Shown: positions 54,910 through 63,775 of the stretch, piece by piece | Layout: each line of letters begins with the position of its first letter | Position numbering within the stretch: the stretch's first letter is position 1 | DNA from: Caballeronia sp. GAFFF1 | GTDB lineage: Bacteria; Pseudomonadota; Gammaproteobacteria; Burkholderiales; Burkholderiaceae | Assembly: GCF_023630705.1 (NCBI RefSeq) | Contig: NZ_JALQEM010000029.1 | Span: 1 to 64,000, forward strand | Length of the DNA: 64,000 nucleotides | Direction: 5' to 3' | Notes under the pieces: generated by a model | Database searches by the model: none | What the model was told of the DNA's origin: nothing | Seen by the model: only the letters and a program-made list of their open reading frames with translations | Position numbers and translations under genes: made by a program

Positions 54910-55787
54910 ATGCCAATGACCAATTCGGTTTGCACAGCATAAGCGGCGACGCCGCCGCCGCGTTCGAGGCGCTCGCGCACGTCCAACTCATCGTCTCGGA
55001 CTGCGACGGCACGCTGCTCCACACCGACAAGTCGATCAGCGAGCCCGCGAAGGACGCGGTGCGGCGTCTGCGGCAAGCGGGGGTCGGGTTCACCGTCGCG
55101 AGTAGTCGGCCGGGCGCGGGCATGCGCTATATCGTGGAGACGCTCGGCGTCGACATGCCGTATGCGTCGTATAACGGCGGCAATCTCGTTCAGCCGGGCA
55201 CGTGGGAAGTGCTCGCCGCGCACAAGCTGCCGCGCGATGCCGTGCAGACGTCGCTGGAGGCGCTCGCCTCCGCGGGCGTGGATGCGTGGGTGTTCGTCGG
55301 CGACGTGTGGTATCTGACCAATCCCGACGGCGCGTATGTGCCGCGCGAACGGCGCACGGTCGGCTATGACGGCGTGCTCGTGCAGCGTTTCGACGATGTG
55401 GATCTGGATGCCGTCGACAAGATCGTCGGTTCGACGGCGGACGCGCCGCTGCTCGAACGCGTCGAAGCGCAGTTGCAGACACAACTCGAAGGGCGCGCGA
55501 ACGCGGCGCGGTCGCAGAGCTATTACCTCGACATCACGCATCTGCTCGCCAACAAGGGCGACGCGGTGCGCGAACTGGCGAAGCGCCGCAACGTGCCGCT
55601 CCAGCGCGTGGCCGTGCTCGGCGACATGACCAACGATATCGCGATGTTCGAGATTGCGGGGACGTCGATTGCGATGGGACAGGCGTCGGAGGCGGTGCAA
55701 CGACGCGCGAGCCTCGTCTCGTCGACGAACGACGAGGACGGCTTCGCGGTGGGAATCAACGCGCTCTTGTCGGCGCGTGGGTTGTAG
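54906..55787 (+). CDS. HAD-superfamily sugar phosphatase, Cof type
   Basis: 293 residues. Motif I VSDCDGTLLHTDKS, motif II VASSRPG, motif III Lys in LANKGDAV and motif IV GDMTNDIAMF, with a C2B cap. Cof-type phosphatases hydrolyse sugar phosphates and similar compounds. GGAG precedes ATG 54906, which overlaps the glucokinase stop, so the two are translationally coupled. It may prevent sugar-phosphate overload (inference). Confidence 0.9.
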   Translation: MNANDQFGLHSISGDAAAAFEALAHVQLIVSDCDGTLLHTDKSISEPAKDAVRRLRQAGVGFTVASSRPGAGMRYIVETLGVDMPYASYNGGNLVQPGTWEVLAAHKLPRDAVQTSLEALASAGVDAWVFVGDVWYLTNPDGAYVPRERRTVGYDGVLVQRFDDVDLDAVDKIVGSTADAPLLERVEAQLQTQLEGRANAARSQSYYLDITHLLANKGDAVRELAKRRNVPLQRVAVLGDMTNDIAMFEIAGTSIAMGQASEAVQRRASLVSSTNDEDGFAVGINALLSARGL

Positions 55788-55857
55788 CGTGGTTCCGGAA
55801 ACGCCGGCCGGCTCGCACTGGCGTGCTGGACGGCTTAACGGCTGTTTCGGGACGCGC

Positions 55858-56127
55858 TTACCGGCGGCGCATCGGCGCGCGGGCTGCGCCGCCGCCGCTT
55901 GCGCGTTCGTCTTTGTGACGGAAGTTGATGCGGCCCTTGGTCATGTCATACACCGACATTTCCAGCGTCACGCGGTCGCCGGCCAGAATGCGAATGTGGT
56001 TCTTGCGCATGCGGCCCGAGGCATAAGCGCCGACGACGACGCCATTGTCCAGCGTCACGCGGTAGCGGCTGTCGGGAAGCACTTCGTCAACGATACCGTC
56101 GAGTTCGATTAGTTCTTCTTTCGCCAT
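55858..56127 (-). CDS. infA: Translation initiation factor IF-1 (extended form)
   Basis: 89 residues. An OB fold from [20 protein letters not shown] to [12 protein letters not shown] is canonical IF-1, which blocks the ribosomal A site during initiation. A further ~15 residues ([15 protein letters not shown]) form a basic tail beyond the usual 72-residue end. Burkholderiales often carry two infA genes; this copy is outside the ribosomal-protein operon. CAGGAG precedes ATG 56127. Confidence 0.93.
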   Translation of the reverse strand: MAKEELIELDGIVDEVLPDSRYRVTLDNGVVVGAYASGRMRKNHIRILAGDRVTLEMSVYDMTKGRINFRHKDERASGGGAARAPMRRR

Positions 56128-56568
56128 TTGAGCTCCTGTTCAAGTAATAGTGGGTGCCGCGCCGCTCGACGCCACGCAACGGCATTCCCGAGTGTCGGCG
56201 GGCGACGGTGCGCACAGCGCATCGCCGCTGCAACGCGTCGGAAGCGAAGTCGGGCGTGGTCCGGCGCGCTCGAACGACGAACGCGCCGCGTCTTGCTTTC
56301 AGGCTCGTGGCGAGCTTGACGGCATAGGCCGGAACGACGGAACTCGCCTTCGAGCGGCAAGCCCCTGGCCGGCATGACCGGGACGGCGACGCCGGCTCTC
56401 TGCGAGGCTTCGACCGGGATTCAGGGCGATGCCGCGAGTGCCGACGTGCGGTGTGATGCGGTGAATGGGTCTGCTGTGACTGGCAAGTGCGGTCAGAAAG
56501 CGGAAATACAAGCTACTGACCAGGCACTGAGGCTGCGTCTCGACAGAATCCCGTTTAGACAGAGGAAA
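56128..56568. other. Intergenic leader upstream of infA
   Basis: About 440 bases between infA and the corA terminator with no supported gene. Long leaders are common before translation-factor genes. No riboswitch or thermosensor structure was recognised. Confidence 0.45.
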
Positions 56569-56591
56569 CCGCGCAAAAGTTCCTTGCGCGG
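56569..56591 (-). terminator. Terminator of corA
   Basis: Perfect 8-bp stem CCGCGCAA/TTGCGCGG with a 7-base loop, about 50 bases past the corA stop; on the minus strand TTTCC follows. Confidence 0.6.
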
Positions 56592-56642
56592 TGCCCGGCG
56601 AGTGATGCTGTGTTCATGCGATGCGGTGGCACCGAACCCGTA

Positions 56643-57620
56643 TTATAACCAACCTGCCTTCTTGAAGCGCCAGAACAGCACGATATCGACCAGCAACATC
56701 GCGCCGATGCACGCCGGATAGCCATACGTCCAGTCCAGCTCCGGTATCCGATGGAAGTTCATGCCGTAGATGCCGGCGATCATCGTCGGGACCGCGAAAA
56801 GGGCGGCGAACGAGCCGAGGCGCTTCGTGACTTCGCTTTCCGCGAGCGCGATCAGGCCGAGGTTCACCTGAATGGCCGTCACGATCATTTCCCGGCGGCC
56901 TTCGATGGTCTTCACGATGCGCAGCAGGTGGTCGTAGACGTCGCGGAAATATTCCTGCATGCCCGCGCATACGCCGGGCGGCCGCCCGCCGTAGAGCTTG
57001 CTCACGGCTTCGAGCAGCGGCGCCGTGTGATGCTGCATGAGCGTCATGCGGCGCTTGAGCGAGTACAGGTCTTCGATGATCTCGCGCGACGCCGCCGAGC
57101 CGTTACGCTCGAAGATGCGCTCTTCCACTTCGTCGAGGGCGTTGCCGAGCGCTTCCAGCACGGGGAAATAGCGATCGACGACGGCATCGACGAGCGCGTA
57201 CATCACGAACGCCGGGCCGTGTTTGAGCAACTGCGGCTCGCGCTCGCAGCGTTTGCGCACTTCCTGGAACCCTTGCGTGGTGCGGTTGCGCACGGAGATC
57301 ACGTAGTTGCGCCCGACGAAAACGTTGATCTCGCCGACGAGCAGTTCGCCTTCCTCGTCGAATTCGACGGTATGGAACACAGCAAAGAGCGAATCGCCGT
57401 ACTCCTCGATCTTCGGGCGCTGATGCCCGTGTTGCGCGTCCTCGACGGCCAGTTCATGCAGGCCGAACTGATGCGCCATGTGCGCGAGCTCGCCCGGACC
57501 GGGCTCCTTCAACGCGACCCAGATGAACGAATCGGGCAGGTCCCGGTACGCATTGATGTCGTCGATTTGTACGTCTGCGAGCTTTCGGCCGTTCTGATAA
57601 GCCGCGCAATTGACCAGCAT
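56643..57620 (-). CDS. corA: Magnesium/cobalt transporter CorA
   Basis: 325 residues. A large acidic cytoplasmic domain ends in two C-terminal TM helices; the selectivity motif is IYGMNF, and GYPACIGAMLLVDIVLFWRF is the last helix. CorA forms a pentamer that imports Mg2+ (also Co2+ and Ni2+). The end FKKAGWL is family-typical. Single gene with its own terminator. Confidence 0.95.
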   Translation of the reverse strand: MLVNCAAYQNGRKLADVQIDDINAYRDLPDSFIWVALKEPGPGELAHMAHQFGLHELAVEDAQHGHQRPKIEEYGDSLFAVFHTVEFDEEGELLVGEINVFVGRNYVISVRNRTTQGFQEVRKRCEREPQLLKHGPAFVMYALVDAVVDRYFPVLEALGNALDEVEERIFERNGSAASREIIEDLYSLKRRMTLMQHHTAPLLEAVSKLYGGRPPGVCAGMQEYFRDVYDHLLRIVKTIEGRREMIVTAIQVNLGLIALAESEVTKRLGSFAALFAVPTMIAGIYGMNFHRIPELDWTYGYPACIGAMLLVDIVLFWRFKKAGWL

Positions 57621-57669
57621 GGGGCGCCCTTGTTATCTCGATGTAAACAGCCGCGCGCGGCCTTTTTGC

Positions 57670-57696
57670 AAGATGCACAAGACGCACAAGATGCAC
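57670..57696. repeat. Three tandem 9-bp units between corA and the bactofilin gene
   Basis: AAGATGCAC, AAGACGCAC, AAGATGCAC in direct tandem; one transition separates the middle copy from the others. Confidence 0.8.
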
Positions 57697-57781
57697 GACA
57701 GGCGCGGCGCGGACTTCCTCGTGGAAATCTTAGCGGATCGCGACACGCCACGCGCCCTGTATTTGCAAGCGCGCGCGGCGT

Positions 57782-58219
57782 TCAGCTTGCCGTGTAGTCG
57801 AGCTGCGGCACGACTTCCGCGGCGGGCAGCGCGGCCACGTTCGACTGCATCGCGTCGAGTTTGGTCAGCTTGCCTTCTACCGTCGCGCCGACGTCCATGC
57901 GCAGCTTCTGATAGTAGATGTTGCCCTGTACATGCGCATTCGACTGGAGTTCGACGAAATGCGCGACCATCACGTCGCCGACCACGCGGCCGTTGATGAT
58001 GACGTCGTAGGCGCTGACGTTGCCGTGAATCGCGCCCTGATCGCTCACGACGAGCAGCGACTCGTCGCCGGCGCGGCCGGTCACGTTGCCGGTCACCTGA
58101 CCGTCCATGCGCAGGCCTTCGCTGAATTCGAGGTCGCCCGAAATATGGACATTCTGCGCGATCAGGGTGGAGAGCTTGGCCGGCTTGACGCCTTGCGAAT
58201 CTTTCTTCGATGAGAACAT
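57782..58219 (-). CDS. Bactofilin (polymer-forming cytoskeletal protein)
   Basis: 145 residues. A right-handed beta-helix core at ~18-125 with regular repeats (VHISGDLEFSEGLRMDGQVT, GNVTGRAG, AIHGNVSAYDVIINGRVVGD, HVQGNIYYQKLRMD). It polymerises without nucleotides and often recruits LytM peptidases to shape the cell. GGAACCGCC precedes the ATG. The upstream genes encode a coiled-coil membrane protein and an M23 peptidase, the usual partners. Confidence 0.93.
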   Translation of the reverse strand: MFSSKKDSQGVKPAKLSTLIAQNVHISGDLEFSEGLRMDGQVTGNVTGRAGDESLLVVSDQGAIHGNVSAYDVIINGRVVGDVMVAHFVELQSNAHVQGNIYYQKLRMDVGATVEGKLTKLDAMQSNVAALPAAEVVPQLDYTAS

Positions 58220-58294
58220 GGCGGTTCCTTGTGATGCGGTAAAGGGTGGCTTCCGACGATCACGCGCGATTGCGTGCTCGGTCGGTCGGATGAA

Positions 58295-58651
58295 TCAGCG
58301 TTGCTTCTTCAAAAAGGCGAGGTCGGTTTGCAGCCGCTCGATCTGCGCGGCGCTTTGCAGGGCGCGCTGTTCGAGCGCGGCGCGCGCCGCCGTCTGCTGT
58401 TCCAGCGCGAACTGCGCATGGGCCAGTTCTTCGCGCAGCTTTTGCTCGGAGACGGGCGGCGCGCAGAGCACGTCCAGCTTGCGCGCCTGTTCGTGCGAGG
58501 TCTTGAGCGCGTAGCCGGCCGCGACGAGCGCGCCGACCGCGCAGATGGCCGCGATCAGGCCGGGGATATACGCGGTGCTGCGCTTGGGCGTGAGCGAATA
58601 GGAACGTTGGGTCAGCTTAAGCGAGACACGCTTCGAATCAGCCTTGCGCAT
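58295..58651 (-). CDS. Membrane-anchored coiled-coil protein of the bactofilin module
   Basis: 118 residues. A basic N-terminus (MRKADSKRVSLKLTQRSYSL), one TM helix (~30-48, GLIAAICAVGALVAAGYAL) and a C-terminal coiled coil (REELAHAQFALEQQTAARAA, LEQRALQSAAQIERLQTDLA). The start overlaps the end of the M23 gene by 14 bases, so translation is coupled. It may link the bactofilin scaffold to the peptidase (inference). Confidence 0.78.
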   Translation of the reverse strand: MRKADSKRVSLKLTQRSYSLTPKRSTAYIPGLIAAICAVGALVAAGYALKTSHEQARKLDVLCAPPVSEQKLREELAHAQFALEQQTAARAALEQRALQSAAQIERLQTDLAFLKKQR

Positions 58652-59618
58652 TGGGTTTCTGCCTGAAGAGCATGAGATAAGGCTTCGGATTGAGCTGCGC
58701 GCCGCCCACGATCACTTCGAAGTGCAGATGCGGCCCGGTCGAGCGGCCCGTCGAGCCGACTTCGGCGATCTCGTCGCCCGGCATCACGTACTGGCCTTCG
58801 GTCACGAGAATGCGCGACGCGTGGCCGTAGCGCGTCACCGTGCCGTTGCCGTGGCGGATATCCACTGCGTTGCCGTAGCCGTTGCGCTCGCCCGCCTGAA
58901 CGACGCGCCCGCCCGCGCTCGCGAGAATCGGCGTGCCGCTCGGCGCGACGAGATCGAGCCCCGGATGAAAGCTCACGTGTCCGGTGAACGGATCGATGCG
59001 GTTGCCGTACGGCGAGCCGAAGTGCGAGCCGGGCGCGGGATCGCGGCCGGGAAACGCCATGTACGCGGTGTAATGCGCGATGGCCTGGCCTTGCAACTGC
59101 GAGAGCGTGTCGCTCAGGCAGCCGATAACCTTCTGCGCGTTCTTGAGGCGCTGCGAAGGCGTGCCGTCCGGCGCGCGCTCCGCGTTGCAAAGACGCGGCG
59201 GCAGTTCCGGACCGCCCGCGCCGTCGAGCGCGCTGGCGGCGCCTTCGCTGTCGGGCAGCGGCGGCACGTCGTGCACGCCGGCCGCCGTGCCCGCGCCGGG
59301 CGCGGCCTTCAGCCGGTTATCGAAGTCGCGCAACTCGCCGACCTGCGCCGACAGCGCCGCGACGCGCGGCACGAGCGCCCCGATGTCGGCGTCGATGCGC
59401 CCGAGCTGCTCGATCTCGTACGAGCGGCGCGACACGAACGCCTGCTCCTCGCCGAGATGACTGCGTGCGAAAGTCGTGCCGATGGCAATGCCGAGCGCGA
59501 GCGCGGCGATCAGAAGCGCAATCAGTCCGATGACGGCGATGGTGCGGGCCGTGCGCGCTTCGACGAAGCGCACGCGCTGGCTCGACACGGAGCGTCTTGA
59601 CCAGATGACGAACGACAT
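58638..59618 (-). CDS. M23/LytM-family peptidoglycan endopeptidase
   Basis: 326 residues. TM at ~26-48, a periplasmic helical stretch, then the LytM domain with SFHPGLDLVAP (first zinc His and Asp) and GPHLHFEV (H-x-H). All zinc ligands are present, so it is probably catalytically active. It is the first gene of the M23-coiled-coil-bactofilin run. ATG 59618 is chosen; an open frame to 59750 is Arg/Ser-rich. Confidence 0.9.
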   Translation of the reverse strand: MSFVIWSRRSVSSQRVRFVEARTARTIAVIGLIALLIAALALGIAIGTTFARSHLGEEQAFVSRRSYEIEQLGRIDADIGALVPRVAALSAQVGELRDFDNRLKAAPGAGTAAGVHDVPPLPDSEGAASALDGAGGPELPPRLCNAERAPDGTPSQRLKNAQKVIGCLSDTLSQLQGQAIAHYTAYMAFPGRDPAPGSHFGSPYGNRIDPFTGHVSFHPGLDLVAPSGTPILASAGGRVVQAGERNGYGNAVDIRHGNGTVTRYGHASRILVTEGQYVMPGDEIAEVGSTGRSTGPHLHFEVIVGGAQLNPKPYLMLFRQKPNAQG

Positions 59619-59915
59619 CAGCGAACGGCGTGCAGTGAGCCGGCGCGCGCGTCCGGACAGGGTTGAATTAGGAGAAAGCTCAATCGATTCACTGAGATAG
59701 CAACGCCGCGACGGACGACGCGATAAAGCGGGCCGGCGATTATGCCGCACGGCGCCCGGCGCGCCGACAGTTCGTCGGGATGGCGAATCAAATTAATACG
59801 AATCCGGCGGATGATGCCGATTGCCGATGCGTGAACGCATCGGCGGAAAGCGGCCATTAAACCACTTGGGCGCGCCAACAACGTCAAAAAGGTTGAACCT
59901 ATCTCGAAAGTATGT

Positions 59916-60878
59916 TCAGGATGACTTGATGTCTACCCAGCCGATCTCGGGCGCGTCACCCATGAGGAACGCGTGGTTCAGCTCGGCGGCGGCGCGCAGG
60001 TAGTCCCAGACGGCGGTGATGCGCCTCAGCCTGCGCAAGTCTTCGCGACACGACAGGAAGAACGCGCGCGTCACGACGATCTCTTCCGGCAGCACCGGCA
60101 CGAGCCGCGCGTCGGGCGACGCCATGAAGCACGGCAGGATGGCGAGCGCGCGCCCCTGCAACGCGGCGTGATACTGCGCGATCGCGCTCGTGCTGCGCCA
60201 GCGCGACACCGCGCCCGGCACCGCGCGCTCCAGATACAGCAGTTCGTGACTGAACGCGAGATCGTCGATATAGCTTGCGAAGCGGTGCTCGCGCAAGTCG
60301 TCTTTTGCGCGAATCGGCGCGTGGCCGTCGAGATAGCCGGGCGTCGCGTACAGCTTCAGTCGATAGTCGCAGAGCTTGGTGTAGACGTACTGACCTTGCT
60401 CGGGCCGTTCGAGCGTCACCGCGATATCCGCCTCGCGCTTCGAGAGGCTCACGAAGTGCGGCACCGGCAACAGGTCGATGGAGATGTTCGGATGCGCGTC
60501 CTGAAAACGGGCGAGATGCGGCGCGAGAAAGAAGCAGCCGAAGCCTTCCGTCGACCCGACGCGCACGTGACCCGACAGCGCGTGCCCCGTGTTGGCGATC
60601 TGCTCGGCGGCGGATTGCACCGTGGTTTCCATCGCGTCAACGAAGCCGAGCAGGCGCTGGCCCTCGGCGGTCAGCACGAAGCCGCCACTGCGCGATTTGT
60701 CGAAGAGCAGCGTGCCGAGCGCGTCTTCGAGCGCGCGCACGCGCCGCGCGACCGTCGTGTAATCGACGCCCAGGCGCTTGGCCGCGCCGCTCGCGCGCTG
60801 CGTGCGCGCCACTTCGAGGAAATAGCGCAGGTCGTCCCAGTTCAGTTTCGCGGCGTCGAACTTCGGGCGTTTTTGCAT
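59916..60878 (-). CDS. LysR-family regulator divergent from mmsAB
   Basis: 320 residues. The HTH is in LNWDDLRYFLEVARTQRASG, AAKRLGVDYTTVARRVRALE; the effector domain starts at HVRVGSTEGFGCFFLAP. The start is set at 60878 because TATAGT at 60922-60927 is a likely -10, putting the upstream ATG 60920 before or at the transcript start. It probably controls the adjacent valine-catabolism genes, as is common for mmsA/mmsB regulators. Confidence 0.88.
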   Translation of the reverse strand: MQKRPKFDAAKLNWDDLRYFLEVARTQRASGAAKRLGVDYTTVARRVRALEDALGTLLFDKSRSGGFVLTAEGQRLLGFVDAMETTVQSAAEQIANTGHALSGHVRVGSTEGFGCFFLAPHLARFQDAHPNISIDLLPVPHFVSLSKREADIAVTLERPEQGQYVYTKLCDYRLKLYATPGYLDGHAPIRAKDDLREHRFASYIDDLAFSHELLYLERAVPGAVSRWRSTSAIAQYHAALQGRALAILPCFMASPDARLVPVLPEEIVVTRAFFLSCREDLRRLRRITAVWDYLRAAAELNHAFLMGDAPEIGWVDIKSS

Positions 60879-60980
60879 ATCGGTCGGGTGTTTTTCTAGT
60901 GCCGGGGCGGACTTTTGCATAACTATACTCAAAGGCACGAGCCTGCCGCATAGCGGGCCGAGACCTATAACGGAGACGAC

Positions 60981-61082
60981 ATGCCTTTCCACCCGACGCT
61001 CTGTCCGCGTCACGCCCGCGCGTCTTCGCTCCTTTCTCCGCACCGTTCCAATCGAGGAGTCAACCGTGAATATCGTTGCTGA
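60981..61082 (+). CDS. Possible leader peptide overlapping the mmsA start
   Basis: ATG 60981 follows GGAG (CGGAGACGAC) and opens 33 codons (MPFHPTLCPRHARASSLLSP...), ending TGA at 61080-61082, 14 bases inside mmsA in another frame. It has Arg/Ser/Pro-rich composition, no run of a single regulatory amino acid, and no valine cluster. It could couple translation to mmsA, or be chance. Confidence 0.35.
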   Translation: MPFHPTLCPRHARASSLLSPHRSNRGVNREYRC

Positions 61083-62610
61083 ACATCCGGCGCAGGGTGT
61101 GCGCCCGGGCGCGTCCGTGCGGACCGCCAAATTGCTGATCGACGGCGAGTTCGTCGAATCGAAAACCGGCGAATGGCGCGACATCGTCAATCCGGCGACG
61201 CAGGAAGTCGTCGGCCGCGTGCCGTTCGCGACGGCCGACGAGGTGAACGCGGCAGTCGGCGCCGCGCAGAAGGCGTTCGAGACGTGGCGTACGACGCCGC
61301 TCGGCACGCGCATGCGGCTCATGCTCCGCTTTCAGGACCTCATTCGCCAGAACATGAAGCGCATCGCGCAGACCTTGACGGCGGAGCAGGGCAAGACGCT
61401 CGCCGACGCAGAAGGCGATATTTTCCGCGGCCTCGAAGTGGTGGAGCACGCGTGCGGCATCGGCACGCTGCAAATGGGCGAATTCGCGGAGAACGTCGCG
61501 GGCGGCGTCGACACGTACACGCTGCGCCAGCCGATCGGCGTGTGCGCCGGCATCACGCCGTTCAATTTCCCCGCGATGATCCCGCTCTGGATGTTCCCGA
61601 TGGCGATCGTCTGCGGCAACACCTTCGTGCTGAAGCCGTCCGAACAGGACCCGCTTTCGACGATGGAACTGGTCGAACTGGCGATGGAAGCCGGCGTGCC
61701 GCCGGGCGTGCTCAACGTCGTGCATGGCGGCAAAGATGTGGTGGATGCGCTCTGCACCCATCCGGATATCAGGGCGGTGTCGTTCGTCGGCTCGACGGCG
61801 GTCGGCACGCACGTCTACAACCTGGCGAGCCAGCACGGCAAGCGCGTCCAGTCGATGATGGGCGCGAAGAACCACGCCGTCGTGCTTCCGGACGCGAACA
61901 AGGAGCAGACGCTCAACGCGCTGGCCGGCGCGGGCTTCGGCGCGGCGGGGCAGCGTTGCATGGCGACGTCGGTGGTCGTGCTCGTGGGCGCGTCGAAGGA
62001 CTGGCTGCCGGATCTCGTCGAACGGGCGCGCTCGCTGAAGGTGAGCGCGGGCACGGAACCGGGTGCGGACCTCGGGCCGGTCGTATCCCGCGCGGCGAAG
62101 GAGCGGATTCTCGGCATGATCGCGAAGGGCGTGGAAGAGGGCGCGACGCTCGCGCTCGACGGCCGCGATATCACCGTCACCGGCTACGAGAATGGCAACT
62201 TCATCGGCCCGACCGTTTTCTCGGACGTGAGCCCCGACATGGCCATCTACAAGACGGAGATTTTCGGGCCGGTGCTGTGCGTGCTGGAAGCAGCCACGCT
62301 CGACGACGCCATCGCGCTCGTCAACCGCAATCCGATGGGCAACGGCGTCGGTCTCTTCACGCAGAGCGGCGCGGCGGCGCGCAAGTTCCAGAGCGAAATC
62401 GACATCGGGCAGGTCGGCATCAACATTCCGATTCCGGTGCCGGTGCCGTCGTTCAGTTTCACCGGTTCGCGCGGCTCGAAGCTCGGCGATCTGGGGCCGT
62501 ACGGCAAGCAGGTCGTGCAGTTCTATACGCAGACGAAGACGGTCACGGCGCGCTGGTTCGACGACGCCACCGTGAACGACGGCGTGAACACGACCATCTC
62601 GCTCCGATAA
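61066..62610 (+). CDS. mmsA: CoA-acylating methylmalonate-semialdehyde dehydrogenase
   Basis: 514 residues starting at GTG 61066 with GAGGAG before it. ALDH fold with ITPFNFPAMIPLW, FVGSTAVGTHVY, and the catalytic Cys in GAAGQRCMATS; the Glu of classic ALDHs is absent, as typical for this CoA-dependent branch. It converts methylmalonate semialdehyde to propionyl-CoA and CO2 in valine (and thymine) breakdown. It is followed 18 bases later by mmsB. Confidence 0.95.
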   Translation: MNIVAEHPAQGVRPGASVRTAKLLIDGEFVESKTGEWRDIVNPATQEVVGRVPFATADEVNAAVGAAQKAFETWRTTPLGTRMRLMLRFQDLIRQNMKRIAQTLTAEQGKTLADAEGDIFRGLEVVEHACGIGTLQMGEFAENVAGGVDTYTLRQPIGVCAGITPFNFPAMIPLWMFPMAIVCGNTFVLKPSEQDPLSTMELVELAMEAGVPPGVLNVVHGGKDVVDALCTHPDIRAVSFVGSTAVGTHVYNLASQHGKRVQSMMGAKNHAVVLPDANKEQTLNALAGAGFGAAGQRCMATSVVVLVGASKDWLPDLVERARSLKVSAGTEPGADLGPVVSRAAKERILGMIAKGVEEGATLALDGRDITVTGYENGNFIGPTVFSDVSPDMAIYKTEIFGPVLCVLEAATLDDAIALVNRNPMGNGVGLFTQSGAAARKFQSEIDIGQVGINIPIPVPVPSFSFTGSRGSKLGDLGPYGKQVVQFYTQTKTVTARWFDDATVNDGVNTTISLR

Positions 62611-62627
62611 CGACAAGGAGACACGCG

Positions 62628-63515
62628 ATGCGTATTGGTTTTATCGGACTAGGCCACATGGGCGGCCCGATGGCCGCGAATCTGCTAAAAGCGGGTCACG
62701 CGGTGACGGCTTTCGATCTCTCGCCGCCCGCGCTCGACGCGGCCAAGGCGGCGGGCGCGACGCTCGCCGGTTCGCCGCGCGCAGCATCTTTAGGCGCGGA
62801 GGTCGTCATCACGATGCTGCCCGCCGCGCCGCACGTCAAATCGGTCTATCTGAACGACGACGGCGTGCTGGCAGGCGCGAGCGCGGGCGTGCCGCTCATC
62901 GACAGCAGCACGATCGATCCGGCCACCGCGAAGCTCATCGGAGAGGCCGCGGCGGCGCATGGCAATCCGTTCGCGGATGCGCCGGTCTCGGGCGGCGTGG
63001 TCGGCGCGCAGGCGGGCACGCTCACGTTCATGGTCGGCGCGGACGAGGCACTCTTCGAAAGGCTGCGGCCGGTGCTCTCGGGCATGGGCAAGAACATGGT
63101 GCGCTGCGGCGAAACGGGCACCGGACAGATCGCGAAGATCTGCAATAACCTCTTGCTCGGCATTTCGATGATCGGCGTTGCCGAAGCGATGAAGCTCGGT
63201 GAAACGCTGGGTATCGATCCGGCGAAGCTCGCTGCAATCATCAACACGTCAACGGGGCGCTGCTGGAGCTCGGATACGTGTAATCCCTATCCGGGTATTG
63301 TCGAGACTGCGCCGGCATCGCGCGACTATAGCGGCGGCTTCGGCGCGGACCTGATGCTCAAGGATCTCGGTCTTGCCGTCGACGCTGCGCGCGGCGCAAA
63401 GCAGCCTGTTTTCATGGGCGCAATCGCGCAGCAACTCTATCAGTCGATGAGTCAGCAACGTCTCGGCGGGCTCGATTTTTCAGGCATCATCAAGCTGTAC
63501 GGCAAGCATGACTGA
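62628..63515 (+). CDS. mmsB: 3-Hydroxyisobutyrate dehydrogenase
   Basis: 295 residues. The Rossmann motif GFIGLGHMGGPMAANL, substrate-site FADAPVSGGVVGAQAGTLTF and the catalytic Lys in QIAKICNNLLLG are family signatures. It oxidises 3-hydroxyisobutyrate to methylmalonate semialdehyde, the substrate of MmsA. AAGGAG lies 8 bases before ATG 62628. A long palindrome follows the stop. Confidence 0.95.
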   Translation: MRIGFIGLGHMGGPMAANLLKAGHAVTAFDLSPPALDAAKAAGATLAGSPRAASLGAEVVITMLPAAPHVKSVYLNDDGVLAGASAGVPLIDSSTIDPATAKLIGEAAAAHGNPFADAPVSGGVVGAQAGTLTFMVGADEALFERLRPVLSGMGKNMVRCGETGTGQIAKICNNLLLGISMIGVAEAMKLGETLGIDPAKLAAIINTSTGRCWSSDTCNPYPGIVETAPASRDYSGGFGADLMLKDLGLAVDAARGAKQPVFMGAIAQQLYQSMSQQRLGGLDFSGIIKLYGKHD

Positions 63516-63520
63516 GTCGG

Positions 63521-63544
63521 TTCGGCACGCACGTGCGTGCCGAA
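63521..63544 (+). terminator. Perfect 24-bp palindrome after mmsB
   Basis: TTCGGCACGCAC followed directly by its complement, 6 bases past the mmsB stop. No T-run follows (cagg), so as a terminator it would be Rho-assisted or act as an mRNA-end stabiliser. Confidence 0.55.
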
Positions 63545-63775
63545 TCAGGTGCTCGCTATAACTGCTTTATTAAGTTGCACTGCACAATGCGTCTCGCTTC
63601 GCCTTATGCGACGGAGTCATCGGGATTACGATGATTCGCTTTCCAAAAAAATGTCCTATTCTGAAAGCACGACGCGCGTGTGCCGTGAGTTCCGCTCCAG
63701 GAGAAACGGTGTCGCGCGCGCCTCCGATGCAGGCGACGAGCCCGGTCTTTCGGGCGATCAGATGAGGAGCACGCG

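Noticed and set aside
61173..63515. 780-codon open frame that contains mmsB at its end
   Set aside because: The first two thirds are an out-of-frame shadow of mmsA; only the last 295 codons, from 62628, are a real gene.
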